This document shows positions 25,447 to 34,315 of a stretch of DNA of 49,304 nucleotides, piece by piece. Each line of letters begins with the position of its first letter. The first letter of the stretch is position 1. The notes beneath the pieces were generated by a model. The model was not told the origin of the DNA. It did no database searches and was given only the letters and a program-made list of their open reading frames with translations. The position numbers were made by a program, and so were the translations under genes. The stretch lies in the NCBI GenBank assembly GCA_018970725.1, contig JAGWVU010000036.1, positions 1 through 49,304 of the forward strand, in the 5' to 3' direction. Source of the stretch: Verrucomicrobiota bacterium. GTDB lineage: Bacteria; Verrucomicrobiota; Verrucomicrobiia; Verrucomicrobiales; DEV007.

Positions 25447-26820
25447 ATGTCAGAATTCAAGGTCAAAAGGTGCCGGCCCATCCGGATGGAACTCCGCGTC
25501 CCCGGAGACAAGAGTATCTCCCACCGGTCCATCATGATGGCCGCCCTCGCCAACGGCCCGTGCGAAATCCAGGGTTTCCTCCCCAGTGAGGACTGTCTTT
25601 CCACGGTCAATGCGTTCCGCGCCATGGGCGTCCAAATCGAGGAACTCGATGCCACGAAATGGGGCCCCACCCACTTGCGCGTCCATGGCTGCCGCGGAGA
25701 ATTCCGGTCCCCGGACGGGGATATCGATTGCGGGAACTCGGGAACCACGATGCGCCTCCTCAGCGGCATTCTGGCCGGTCAGAAAGAGGGCTTCCGTGCC
25801 CGCCTCACCGGAGATGCCTCCCTGACCAAACGACCGATGCGGCGCATCATTGAACCGCTCGCCCGGATGGGCGCCAACATCCGGGCGGAGGGGCCGGGCG
25901 ATACCGCGCCCCTGGTCATTGAGGGGGCCCGTTTGCAGCCGATCGACTACCAATCTCCGGTCGCCAGCGCGCAGGTTAAAAGCGCGATCCTGCTGGCCTC
26001 CCTCTTCACCACGGGGAAAACCACGGTGACCGAACCGGTCCAGAGCCGGGATCACACGGAGCGCATGCTCCAGTATTTCCAGGTCAAGACGCTCCGTCAG
26101 GAAAACCACCTCAGCATCTGGGGGGGACAGACCTTGGAATCCCGGGACTTTGAAGTGCCGGGCGACATGTCGAGCGCCGCCTTCTGGGTGGTTGCCGCCG
26201 CCGCCATGCCCGGGGCCCACCTGCGCGTGGACAACGTGGGGCTCAACCAAAGCCGGACCGGCCTTCTTAAAATCCTGATCCGCATGGGAGCCCAGATCAC
26301 CGAGGTCATCGACCACAGCCGCTGCGGGGAACCCGTCGGACGGATCGAGGTCCACGGCGGCCGCCTCCGGGGGACGACCATCGAGGGCGCGGACATTCCC
26401 AACGTGATCGACGAAATCCCTGTCATCGCCGTGGCCGGAGCGCTCGCGGAGGGTAAGACCACCATCCGGGACGCCAAGGAATTGCGCGTCAAGGAATCCG
26501 ATCGCATCGCCACCGTGACCCACAGCCTCCGCCTCATGGGAGCCGAAGTGGAGGAGTTTTTCGACGGGATGGAAATCCAAGGGGGGGCCCATCTCAAGGG
26601 GGCCCGGATCGATTCCCACGGAGATCACCGCATCGCCATGGCCTTCGCCATCGCCGGCCTCCACGCGGAGGGAGAAACCGTGATCACCGGAACCGAGTGC
26701 ATCCGCACCAGTTACCCGGGCTTCGAGGACCGGATCCGCGAGGTCATGGCCGCGAAAAACAAGGACAACCACACCCCCGTGATCAAATCCTTGAATCCGG
26801 CCACGGAACGGGAATCTTGA
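25447..26820 (+). CDS. aroA: 3-phosphoshikimate 1-carboxyvinyltransferase (EPSP synthase)
   Basis: This 457-residue enzyme joins shikimate-3-phosphate and PEP in the shikimate pathway. Motifs in order are PGDKSISHRS (N-terminal Lys), CGNSGTTMRLLSG, DASLTKRPMRR, QVKSAILLASLF, SRDHTERML, ELRVKESDRI and the final GDHRIAMAFAIAGL. The ATG at 25447 gives the usual N-terminus; a GTG at 25411 overlapping the tyrA stop would add 12 residues. It is followed 26 bp later by the cmk-plsC fusion, a common aroA-cmk adjacency in bacteria. Confidence 0.95.
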   Translation: MSEFKVKRCRPIRMELRVPGDKSISHRSIMMAALANGPCEIQGFLPSEDCLSTVNAFRAMGVQIEELDATKWGPTHLRVHGCRGEFRSPDGDIDCGNSGTTMRLLSGILAGQKEGFRARLTGDASLTKRPMRRIIEPLARMGANIRAEGPGDTAPLVIEGARLQPIDYQSPVASAQVKSAILLASLFTTGKTTVTEPVQSRDHTERMLQYFQVKTLRQENHLSIWGGQTLESRDFEVPGDMSSAAFWVVAAAAMPGAHLRVDNVGLNQSRTGLLKILIRMGAQITEVIDHSRCGEPVGRIEVHGGRLRGTTIEGADIPNVIDEIPVIAVAGALAEGKTTIRDAKELRVKESDRIATVTHSLRLMGAEVEEFFDGMEIQGGAHLKGARIDSHGDHRIAMAFAIAGLHAEGETVITGTECIRTSYPGFEDRIREVMAAKNKDNHTPVIKSLNPATERES

Positions 26821-26846
26821 TCCAACCGGTTTTCCACCCAGTCCCC

Positions 26847-28142
26847 ATGCACTTCGTCGCCATCGCCATCGACGGCCCGGCCGCCTCTGGGAAAAGCAGC
26901 GTGGCACGCCGCGTGGCGGAGCATTTCGGCTTCCTCTTCATCAACTCCGGGGCGATGTATCGCGCCTTCACCTGGTGGGTATTGGAAAACCGGGTGAACC
27001 CCGCGGACTCCGCCGCCGTCCTCTCCCTGCTCCACCGCAGTCGGTTCGAGTGCGCTCTCCATGGCCGGGAATCCGTCATCCGGATCGACGACCGGGACGT
27101 GACCGAAGCCTGCATGCGTCTGGAGGCCGTCAACGGCACCGTCTCGACCATCGCCGCCCTCCCGGAAGTCCGCCGCGTCCTCGTCGCCCGCCAGCAGGAT
27201 TTCCGTTCCATGGGCGATGTCGTGATGGAGGGCCGGGACATCGGCACGGTGGTCTTCCCGGATACCCCCTTCAAGTTCTTCCTCGAGGCCTCGGCGGAGG
27301 TGCGGGAACGGCGCCGGCGGGCGCAGGGGATCGATGACAACATCAGGGAGCGCGACCTCAAGGACTCCTCCCGCGAAGCCGATCCCCTCCGAGCGGCGGC
27401 CGACGCCCGGCGGATCGACACCTCCCACCTCACTCTGGAGGAAGTCACCGCCAAGGTCATCGAAATCCTCCAGATCGAGGGCGTGAAACCCCGGCCCCCG
27501 GCCCGTCCGGTCATGTCCTGGGTCTACCGCCTCACCTACGACGTATCCAAGGCTTTCTTCCGCACCGCTTACGCCATGGAGGTTCATCACGCGGAGCGGG
27601 CCGCGATCCCCGGTGGCGCCTACTTCGCCGCCAACCATGCCAGTTTCCTCGATCCTCCGCTCGTCGGCACCGCCCTGGAGGAACCGATCCATTACCTCGC
27701 CCGCAACACCCTATTCAAGCCGCCGCTCTTCACCTGGCTCCTCCCCAGGCTCAACACCGTGCCGGTGGACCGGGACAACGCCGAACTCTCCTCCCTGCGC
27801 ATCTCCATGCAACTCGTCAAGGAAGGCAAGAAAATGGTCGTCTTCCCCGAGGGCACCCGCACCCCGGACGGCTCCCTCCAACCGGCACAACGCGGCGTCG
27901 GCCTGCTGGTGGCCAAAACCGGCGTTCCCGTCATTCCGGTTCGCATCTTCGGAAGTTTCGAGGCCTTCCCGAGAAACCGGAAATTCCCCCGGCTCGACGG
28001 CAAAATCCACGTCGTCTTCGGCCATCCCATCCAGTTCTCCGAGGAGGAACTGGCCGCCAAGGGCAAGGCCGGGCAACAGGCGATTTCCGAACGGGTGATG
28101 CAAGCCATCGCCAACCTCGCGGTGCCGGAAAACGGATCCTGA
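26847..28142 (+). CDS. cmk: Cytidylate kinase fused to PlsC-type acyltransferase
   Basis: This 431-residue single reading frame joins two normally separate enzymes. Residues 1-220 are cytidylate kinase: Walker A GPAASGKSS at about 10-18, INSGAMYRAFTW, GRDIGTVVFPDT and RRRAQGIDDN. After a Pro-rich linker (KPRPPARP), residues about 235-431 form a 1-acyl-glycerol-3-phosphate acyltransferase: NHASFLD with His264 and Asp269 (HX4D), FPEGTR at 333-338, and the GVPVIPV strand. No stop or internal frame change separates them. It would couple CDP production to phosphatidic acid synthesis; both products feed CDP-diacylglycerol formation. Start ATG fits Cmk families. Confidence 0.92.
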   Translation: MHFVAIAIDGPAASGKSSVARRVAEHFGFLFINSGAMYRAFTWWVLENRVNPADSAAVLSLLHRSRFECALHGRESVIRIDDRDVTEACMRLEAVNGTVSTIAALPEVRRVLVARQQDFRSMGDVVMEGRDIGTVVFPDTPFKFFLEASAEVRERRRRAQGIDDNIRERDLKDSSREADPLRAAADARRIDTSHLTLEEVTAKVIEILQIEGVKPRPPARPVMSWVYRLTYDVSKAFFRTAYAMEVHHAERAAIPGGAYFAANHASFLDPPLVGTALEEPIHYLARNTLFKPPLFTWLLPRLNTVPVDRDNAELSSLRISMQLVKEGKKMVVFPEGTRTPDGSLQPAQRGVGLLVAKTGVPVIPVRIFGSFEAFPRNRKFPRLDGKIHVVFGHPIQFSEEELAAKGKAGQQAISERVMQAIANLAVPENGS

Positions 28143-28227
28143 GACGCTCACCGTCAAAATTACTGGATTGCCCCGGGTCAGAGGGTGTAGGGTGTGACCG
28201 ACGCCGAACTCGTTCTCCCTCGCTTCC

Positions 28228-29775
28228 ATGTCCCCGGGCCCTCGCTTCTTCTCCCCCGTCCTCTCCCTGGCCATCCTCCTTCTCGCCGTTCCCCCGGCCT
28301 TGCGGGCGGACAAGGTCTACCTCAAATCCGGGGAGGTCGTCAGCGGCAATGTCATCGAAGAGACCCCCGATGTCGTCCGCATCCAGGTGCTCCGGGGGAC
28401 CATCAAGGACAAGCGCACGATCAACCGGATCAGCATCGATCGGGTGGAGAAAACCACGCCCGAGGACGTCGAACGCGAGGCTTGCCTGCCCCTCAAAACC
28501 ACCCCGGACGGGTTGCCCGCAAAGAACTACGAGGAACGTCTCAAGACCGTCAATGAGTTCCTCACCAAATACCCCGCCAGCACCCACCTCGCGGAAATTC
28601 AGGGAATCCGGGATTCACTCAACGCCGAGTTGGAAAAGGTCAAATCCGGCCAGACCCGGTTCCGCGGGAACTGGCTCTCACCGGAACAGCAGGCCGTTCA
28701 CGTCCTCAACCTCGAGGCCTACGGCGCCCTGAGGGTGATGCGTCAGGCCGCCGCCGGGGGGAACCTCTTCGGGGCCCTCCGCCAATTCGAGATGATCGAA
28801 CGGGTCTATCCCGGCACCCTCGCTTATCCCGCCGCCGTGACCGACGCCAAGAACATCCTCCCGGCTTACGGAAGAAGCCTCACCCAGGAACTCGAATACG
28901 CCCGTTACGAGGCCACCCAGAACGCCAAGGGCCTCGCCAGCCTCCCCGAATCCGCCCGCGCCGCCGCCCAACAGGAAATCGCCGCTGCCGCCGCCAATTT
29001 CAAGGCCCTCGTGGAAGCGGAAAAGGCCAAGAAAATCACCTGGCTCAGTGTCGATCTCAAATCCGAGCCCAGCATCAACGAAGCCATCGCACGGGTCCGC
29101 AAGGAAATGGAACGCGTCGCCAAACTCGATGCCGCCGCCTTGGAGGAGCAAGCCAAGGCCTTCTACGACGCCGGGGAACTCATCCACGCCGGCAAACTCG
29201 AAGAGGCCAAGGCTGCCCTGACCAATGCCAACATGGTCAAAAACGGCGCCAAACTCCCGGCCCCCATCGCCAAGCCCGCCTCCTCCGCCCCCCAAACGAC
29301 CACCGGCGAACGCCCTTCCATTCTTGCCTTCCTCCAGCAACAACTCGACGACCGGGTCAAAAAGAAAATCGCCGACGACAAACTGGCCGCAGCCGCCGAA
29401 GCCGAAAAGACCGCCAAGGCCGCCGAGAGCACCAAGCCCACCGAGACCGCTCCCCTTTCCGGCGATGACGCCCTCAACGCCCTCGTTATGCAGCGCACCG
29501 CCTCCGCTCCGGCCCCGGGCAAGGACAAACCGGCCAAAGGCGCCGGGACCTCGCCGACCGCTTCGGGCACGAAAGCCTCCACCAAGCCATCCGCTCCCGT
29601 TCGCCCCTCCTCCGCGGTTGACCCGGATGCGCCCGCCCGCCCGGCCCCGGTCATCGCCGCGCCCCGTTCATCCGGCTCGCCCCTCCCGTTCATCGTCGGC
29701 GGAATCGCCGTTTGCCTGGTCGGGGCTACCACCTTCCTCTTCATTCAGGAGCGGAAAAAGCAACAGGGAGGCTGA
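28228..29775 (+). CDS. Membrane-anchored hypothetical protein with coiled-coil and Pro/Ala-rich region
   Basis: This 515-residue protein begins with a signal peptide (PVLSLAILLLAVPPALRA). Then comes a small beta domain DKVYLKSGEVVSGNVIEETPD, the pattern of verrucomicrobial and planctomycetal proteins with a KSG-x-V-x-x-G-x-V motif. Residues about 100-350 are helical and Ala/Glu/Lys-rich, with SPEQQAVHVLNLEAYGAL and a long coiled coil. Residues 350-480 are Ala/Pro/Ser/Thr-rich and disordered. A C-terminal transmembrane helix (PFIVGGIAVCLVGATTFLFI) precedes a basic tail ERKKQQGG. The bulk is likely periplasmic. It ends 3 bp before the next gene, so the two are probably co-expressed. Function unknown. 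Confidence 0.65.
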   Translation: MSPGPRFFSPVLSLAILLLAVPPALRADKVYLKSGEVVSGNVIEETPDVVRIQVLRGTIKDKRTINRISIDRVEKTTPEDVEREACLPLKTTPDGLPAKNYEERLKTVNEFLTKYPASTHLAEIQGIRDSLNAELEKVKSGQTRFRGNWLSPEQQAVHVLNLEAYGALRVMRQAAAGGNLFGALRQFEMIERVYPGTLAYPAAVTDAKNILPAYGRSLTQELEYARYEATQNAKGLASLPESARAAAQQEIAAAAANFKALVEAEKAKKITWLSVDLKSEPSINEAIARVRKEMERVAKLDAAALEEQAKAFYDAGELIHAGKLEEAKAALTNANMVKNGAKLPAPIAKPASSAPQTTTGERPSILAFLQQQLDDRVKKKIADDKLAAAAEAEKTAKAAESTKPTETAPLSGDDALNALVMQRTASAPAPGKDKPAKGAGTSPTASGTKASTKPSAPVRPSSAVDPDAPARPAPVIAAPRSSGSPLPFIVGGIAVCLVGATTFLFIQERKKQQGG

Positions 29776-29778
29776 CCG

Positions 29779-31266
29779 GTGACCTGCCCGGATTGCGGCG
29801 GTGTCCCCTTGGATCCGGCCTCCGGGCCATGGGACCTGGCCACCTGGCCCTGCCCCGCCTGCCAGGGGGAGTGGATTCCTTCTTTCCACTACTGGCGTTG
29901 GTTGGCAGAAAACCGTCACCGGCGTCCCAAGATCCAACCCGCGGACTCGGGCCGGAGCGATACCTCTTCCAAGGCCCCGGTCCCCTGCCTCGAATGCGGC
30001 CATCCCCTGCGCCCGGCCCTGGCCGGTCCCTGGCTCTCCCTGCAGGTCCTCCACTGCGGATCCTGCGGCGCGGTTTGGTTGCCCGGCACGCAATCGCGGA
30101 AAATCGAACCCGGCAACAAACGCCCCATCCTCGCCGCCGTCTCTTCCACGATCTTTCACCGGGAAAAGGCCGCGGCCCGGGAGTCCGCCCACCAAGCCGA
30201 GGAAAAATCGAGGGCCGATTCTCCCGAACTCCCGGCGCGCTACTGCCAAATCTCACGGCGCAAGGCTTTCTACGAAGTCGTTCCGGAGCTGACCGCCTTC
30301 CTGACGGAGTTCGGCCGTTCCGTGGAATTCCCGCCCGTCTATGAGATGATGCTGGAATTCCACGGGATGTTCCCCTGCCAGACGTCCGACGGCGGCGATT
30401 CCCTGTGGAAAACAGTCACGTATGACCCGGAGCGCACCAAGGAACTCAACCGGATCTTGAGCCGGATCTATTGCCTACTCAAAACTGGTAAGAACGATTC
30501 TCTCGGACACCTCTATATTGAACGGATCGACTTTTGCGAGTTCGGGAACTCCAAACCTTTCCGGGTCCGCGTGGTCAACCAGTTCAATGACAATTATGAT
30601 CACTTTTATGTCAAGGTGCCGGATGCCTCCAGAATCTTCGGTCTGGAACTGGAACACACGCTCTCTCCCAACCGCATCAACTATCTCGTGCACCAAAACT
30701 CCCTGATCGAGGAACATATCGCCGGCGTCCCTGGCGACACCTTCATCCGGGAATACCTCGACGACAGCCATCTCAACCGCGTCCGGGTGGCCAAGGAATT
30801 TGTCAAATTCACCGAACGCTGCTTCATCCGCCTGCTCGGGGACATGCGGACCTACAATTATGTGGTCGATATCACGCCCGACTTCGAGGAAGTGCAGTTC
30901 CGGGTCCGAGCGATCGACTTCGACCAGCAGTGTTACGAAGGGGATCTCCAGATCTATCGCCCGCAGTTTTTTCGCGAAAACGAAATGGTGGTGAAACTCT
31001 GCACCGATCTGCTGAACTACCCGACCATGCAGCAGTATCAAGTCGAGGAACGCAGTCTCATGGCCCGCCGCGTCAAGGTGGAGCACCAGCGCCTCGACGC
31101 CCTCTTCCGGGCCATGCGGCAACAACCCCTCTCCACGGAACCCAAAATCCACCGGCTCCGCGCGGAACTGAACGAAGCCCACCAATGCCGCGCCTTCGAT
31201 CCATGCCGCAACATGTCGGATTTGGTCGAGACCAACCTCCGGTTCACGCTCTCGATCCCGGTCTGA
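29779..31266 (+). CDS. Double zinc-ribbon protein with possible kinase-like domain
   Basis: This 495-residue protein starts at GTG 29779. Two CxxC...CxxC zinc ribbons lie in the first 110 residues (CPDCGG/CPACQG, then CLECGH/CGSCGA). The remaining ~350 residues belong to a conserved family I recognise only as uncharacterised. It shows features that fit a divergent protein-kinase fold: Lys279 in FYVKVPD, Glu311/Glu312 in LIEEHIAG, Asp355 and Asn360 in GDMRTYN (D-x4-N as in catalytic loops), and Asp380-Phe-Asp382 in AIDFDQQ. Kinase activity is inference. No signal peptide is present, so it is cytoplasmic. The gene follows the membrane protein after 3 bp. Confidence 0.7.
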   Translation: MTCPDCGGVPLDPASGPWDLATWPCPACQGEWIPSFHYWRWLAENRHRRPKIQPADSGRSDTSSKAPVPCLECGHPLRPALAGPWLSLQVLHCGSCGAVWLPGTQSRKIEPGNKRPILAAVSSTIFHREKAAARESAHQAEEKSRADSPELPARYCQISRRKAFYEVVPELTAFLTEFGRSVEFPPVYEMMLEFHGMFPCQTSDGGDSLWKTVTYDPERTKELNRILSRIYCLLKTGKNDSLGHLYIERIDFCEFGNSKPFRVRVVNQFNDNYDHFYVKVPDASRIFGLELEHTLSPNRINYLVHQNSLIEEHIAGVPGDTFIREYLDDSHLNRVRVAKEFVKFTERCFIRLLGDMRTYNYVVDITPDFEEVQFRVRAIDFDQQCYEGDLQIYRPQFFRENEMVVKLCTDLLNYPTMQQYQVEERSLMARRVKVEHQRLDALFRAMRQQPLSTEPKIHRLRAELNEAHQCRAFDPCRNMSDLVETNLRFTLSIPV

Positions 31267-31321
31267 CCGGGGATCGGAAGGTGTTTTGTGAGGATCCGCC
31301 GCTTGACAGCGAGTTGTTCGC

Positions 31322-32428
31322 ATGTTGAGTAAACGAATGATCACCTCCCTGCACGAGTTCGCCCCTCCCCCGGGCCGCGGCACCCCGGGAAATCCGGGCA
31401 ATCGCTTTGAATCCATGCACGTGGAAGTGGATGGAGAGGCCATGGATGACCTCCTGGCTTCCGAGGGTCATGGGGTGCCCTCACGCCCGCTCACCACCAT
31501 CCACCGGGACTTCTCCCGGTCCATCATCAGCCGCAACGAAAGCCCCGACCTCCGCTTCCACGCCAGCCTGAATCCTTACCGCGGCTGTGAACATGGCTGT
31601 GCCTACTGTTACGCCCGCCCCTACCATGAATACCTCGGCTTCAGCGCCGGGCTGGACTTCGAAACCCGCCTCATGGTGAAGGAGGACGCGCCGGCGCTCC
31701 TCCGCAAGGAATTGTCCGCGCCCGCCTGGGCCCCGCAACCTCTCGCCTGCAGCGGGATCACGGACTGCTACCAACCCGTGGAAAAAGGACTCGGCATCAC
31801 CCGCTCCTGTCTGCAGGTTCTTCTGGATTTCCGCAACCCCGTCGCGGTCATCACCAAAAACCACCTCGTGACGAGGGATGCGGATCTCCTGACCGGATTG
31901 GCCGCCCATCAAGCCGCCTCCGTGTTGCTCTCGCTCACCAGTCTGGACCCCGGATTGGCGCGCCGCATGGAACCCCGCGCCGCTTCGCCCGGGTTCCGGC
32001 TCCGGGCCATCCGGGATCTGGCGGATGCCGGCGTGCCGGTGGGCGTTTCCGTGGCTCCGGTCATCCCTGGCCTGAACGACCATGAAATCCCCGGGATCCT
32101 CGACGCGGCGCACTCCCACGGAGCCTCCTTCGCCGCCTTCAGCCTGCTCCGCCTCCCCCATGGCGTGGCAGACCTTTTCATGAAGTGGTTGGACCTTCAC
32201 TACCCGGGCCGCCGTCATACGGTGGAAACCCGGCTCCGGGCGATGCATGGCGGGGAGTTGCACCAAGGCCGCTTCGGTCAGCGGATGCGCGGCTCCGGAC
32301 CCGAGGCCCAGCTGCTGGAGAACCTTTTCGCCACCTCATGCCGCCGGATCGGTCTGGCTCCGCGGTCTCCGGAACTTTCGATCACCTCCTTCCGACGGGT
32401 GGACCAAGGCCAGCTCTGGCTTTTCTGA
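31322..32428 (+). CDS. PA0069-family radical SAM protein
   Basis: This 368-residue protein has a radical SAM cluster motif CEHGCAYC (C-x3-C-x2-C) in the context NPYRGCEHGCAYCYARPYHEYLG, as in PA0069/Rv2578c and SplB-like enzymes. Supporting motifs are ITDCYQPVEKGLGITR, VAVITKN, SLTSLDP, and GVSVAPVIPGLND. The substrate is unknown. The ATG at 31322 starts with a poorly conserved 60-residue extension. A TTGACA at 31303 has no spaced -10 box. It ends the long plus-strand run and is convergent with the aminotransferase (37 bp apart). Confidence 0.88.
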   Translation: MLSKRMITSLHEFAPPPGRGTPGNPGNRFESMHVEVDGEAMDDLLASEGHGVPSRPLTTIHRDFSRSIISRNESPDLRFHASLNPYRGCEHGCAYCYARPYHEYLGFSAGLDFETRLMVKEDAPALLRKELSAPAWAPQPLACSGITDCYQPVEKGLGITRSCLQVLLDFRNPVAVITKNHLVTRDADLLTGLAAHQAASVLLSLTSLDPGLARRMEPRAASPGFRLRAIRDLADAGVPVGVSVAPVIPGLNDHEIPGILDAAHSHGASFAAFSLLRLPHGVADLFMKWLDLHYPGRRHTVETRLRAMHGGELHQGRFGQRMRGSGPEAQLLENLFATSCRRIGLAPRSPELSITSFRRVDQGQLWLF

Positions 32429-32465
32429 TCCCCTTGTCCCCTTGGGAGGGGTTGCCGGGAGCCCG

Positions 32466-33356
32466 TCAGTCCAACGGTTCCCCTTCCCCGCTCGTCTTGG
32501 CGAGGAAGAGTTCCTGGAGGCGCTGCAGGACCGGTCCGCGTCCTCCGCTCCCGATGCTCCGCCCATCCACTTCCGTGACCGGCGTCAGCTCGCCCATCGT
32601 CCCGGTGGTGAAACACTCGTCCGCCGTGTAAACCTCCGTCAGGGAGAGATTCCGCTCGACCAGGGGAATCCCGTGCTCCCGGCAAATCCCGATCACCACG
32701 CCCCGGGTGATCCCGGGCAGACAGGCATCCGCGTGAGGGGTCAGGACAAGGCCGTTTTTCACACAGAAGAGATTGGTCGCGTTCGTCTCCGCCACAAAGC
32801 CGTGCTGATCCAGCATGATGGCATCATCAACTCCTGCCAGATTGGCTTGGATCTTGGCCAGGATATTGTTCAGCAGGTTGTTATGATGCACCTTGGAATC
32901 GAGGAACTGAGGTCCGTTGCGGCGGATCGCGGAAGTGATGAGCCGAATGCCCGCGGCATTGTCATAGACAGGCGGTTTCCATTCGGCGAGGACGATCAAG
33001 GTACAACCGGATTGATTGTTTTTCGGCGACATCCCTGACGTGACCTTGAGGCCACGTGTCAGGGTGAGGCGGATGTGCGCCTGATCGCGCATGCCATTCG
33101 CCGCCAGGGTGCGCCGGATGGCGCTCTTGATGAAGTCCCGGCCGGGGACTCCGGCGAAAGCGAGGGCATGGGCGGAGGCAAACATCCTGTCCAGGTGCGC
33201 CTCCAGCTGGAAGATCCTGCCCTCATAAACACGCAATCCTTCCCAGACCGCATCGCCGCCTTGGACGACGGAATCGAAGACCGACACCTTGGCCTCTTCA
33301 CGGGGCCAGAGGCGGTCTCCCACCCAGATTTGAATGGTTTCATTGCGTGGATCCAT
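32466..33356 (-). CDS. Class IV PLP aminotransferase (ilvE/dat-like)
   Basis: This 296-residue fold-type IV aminotransferase of the branched-chain / D-alanine aminotransferase / ADC lyase group has an N-terminal strand VSVFDSVVQGGDAVWEGLRVYEGRIF, the PLP lysine in LDSKVHHNNLLNN, the FVAETNATNLF segment and the C-terminal ECFTTGTMGELTPV motif. Specificity is not certain; the QGGDAVWEGLR pattern resembles BCAT-like relatives. Its start overlaps the end of the sulfotransferase-like gene by 17 bp, so the two are tightly coupled. Plant proteins annotated as branched-chain aminotransferase-like carry both domains in one chain. Confidence 0.85.
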   Translation of the reverse strand: MDPRNETIQIWVGDRLWPREEAKVSVFDSVVQGGDAVWEGLRVYEGRIFQLEAHLDRMFASAHALAFAGVPGRDFIKSAIRRTLAANGMRDQAHIRLTLTRGLKVTSGMSPKNNQSGCTLIVLAEWKPPVYDNAAGIRLITSAIRRNGPQFLDSKVHHNNLLNNILAKIQANLAGVDDAIMLDQHGFVAETNATNLFCVKNGLVLTPHADACLPGITRGVVIGICREHGIPLVERNLSLTEVYTADECFTTGTMGELTPVTEVDGRSIGSGGRGPVLQRLQELFLAKTSGEGEPLD

Positions 33357-34107
33357 GATGTTGAGGCGTGATCGTGATGCGATGACGGTGGAGAAACTCG
33401 TAGTGTGGCAGGCATTCCGCCAGAAGGGGCCGCAATTTCTCCGGGAAAGGGGCCTTCTTTTCCCCATAGGGCTCAAACCCGGTGGACCGGTGGACGTTGT
33501 GATACCAATCCTTCGCCCAAGGACCGTCTTCCGGCCGCGGCCCGGCCTCCCATCGCAACATGGCGGAATCAAAAGGGATCCCCGCCCGGTCACAAAGCTC
33601 CCCGAGCACCGCGGCGGGATCGAGCAAAAGATCCCGGGAATCGATCACCCCGGGCTTCCGGCCGACCGCCTCCAGTTCCCGGAACCAACGCGCCTGATCG
33701 GCATACGCGGCGTCCCGCAGGACGGGCTCCGTGATCTGGTGGACCAGCGAGGGCAGCATTTGCACCGGATCACGGATCAGGAAGACGTTGAGCACCCGCG
33801 GATCCGCCAGCCATTCGGTGGGCAGTGCCACCAGATGATGCGCCATGTTCTTGATGAACCAAACCGCCTTGCCCGGGGGCGGTCGCAAGATGACTTCGCG
33901 GATCATCCTCACCCCGTCGGTATCAAGCATCCGGACCAGTTCCTCACGGTTCGGCTGGGGGGCGTGGGTCAAACGGAGATAATGCCCGTAAAGCGGTTCG
34001 TCCACCACCGCCGTGTCCTCCCGTTGGGCGAAGGAATACATCAGCGCCGTCGAGACGTTTCGCGGTCCCGAAAGCAAATTGAGGATGAGAGGGGGGCTCT
34101 CCGGCAT
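33340..34107 (-). CDS. Sulfotransferase-like P-loop protein
   Basis: This 255-residue protein has a P-loop like the 5'-phosphosulfate-binding loop: ILNLLSGPRNVSTALMYSF at the N-terminus, then VVDEPLYGHYL, and the NVFLIRDPVQMLPSLVHQ segment, which matches the 3'-phosphate-binding RDP motif of sulfotransferases. It belongs to the sulfotransferase-like group found beside or fused to class IV aminotransferases. True sulfate transfer is unproven. Start MPESPPLIL is chosen over upstream Met residues that lack conservation. It is the first gene of a two-gene unit with the aminotransferase and is divergent from the PHP gene. Confidence 0.78.
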   Translation of the reverse strand: MPESPPLILNLLSGPRNVSTALMYSFAQREDTAVVDEPLYGHYLRLTHAPQPNREELVRMLDTDGVRMIREVILRPPPGKAVWFIKNMAHHLVALPTEWLADPRVLNVFLIRDPVQMLPSLVHQITEPVLRDAAYADQARWFRELEAVGRKPGVIDSRDLLLDPAAVLGELCDRAGIPFDSAMLRWEAGPRPEDGPWAKDWYHNVHRSTGFEPYGEKKAPFPEKLRPLLAECLPHYEFLHRHRITITPQHHGSTQ

Positions 34108-34315
34108 CAGAGTTCCGATCCTATCTTTGCCCCGGCTCCAGGTCAACGCCCGACCGACCGCCGGGTGGGAATGACGGTGAAGGACGCTGGAACGGAATTC
34201 CGGGGCATTCCGCTCCTCAGAATTCATTCTCGTAGCGGAATCGCCCACCGATTCCGTCCTTGGACCGGGTGATCTCCGTCCGACAGAACGAACGGGGCCC
34301 GACCGTGTATCCGGC

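Noticed and set aside
31303-31308. TTGACA hexamer before the radical SAM gene
   Set aside because: No -10 box occurs at the right spacing before the start codon; a correctly spaced box would fall inside the coding sequence.
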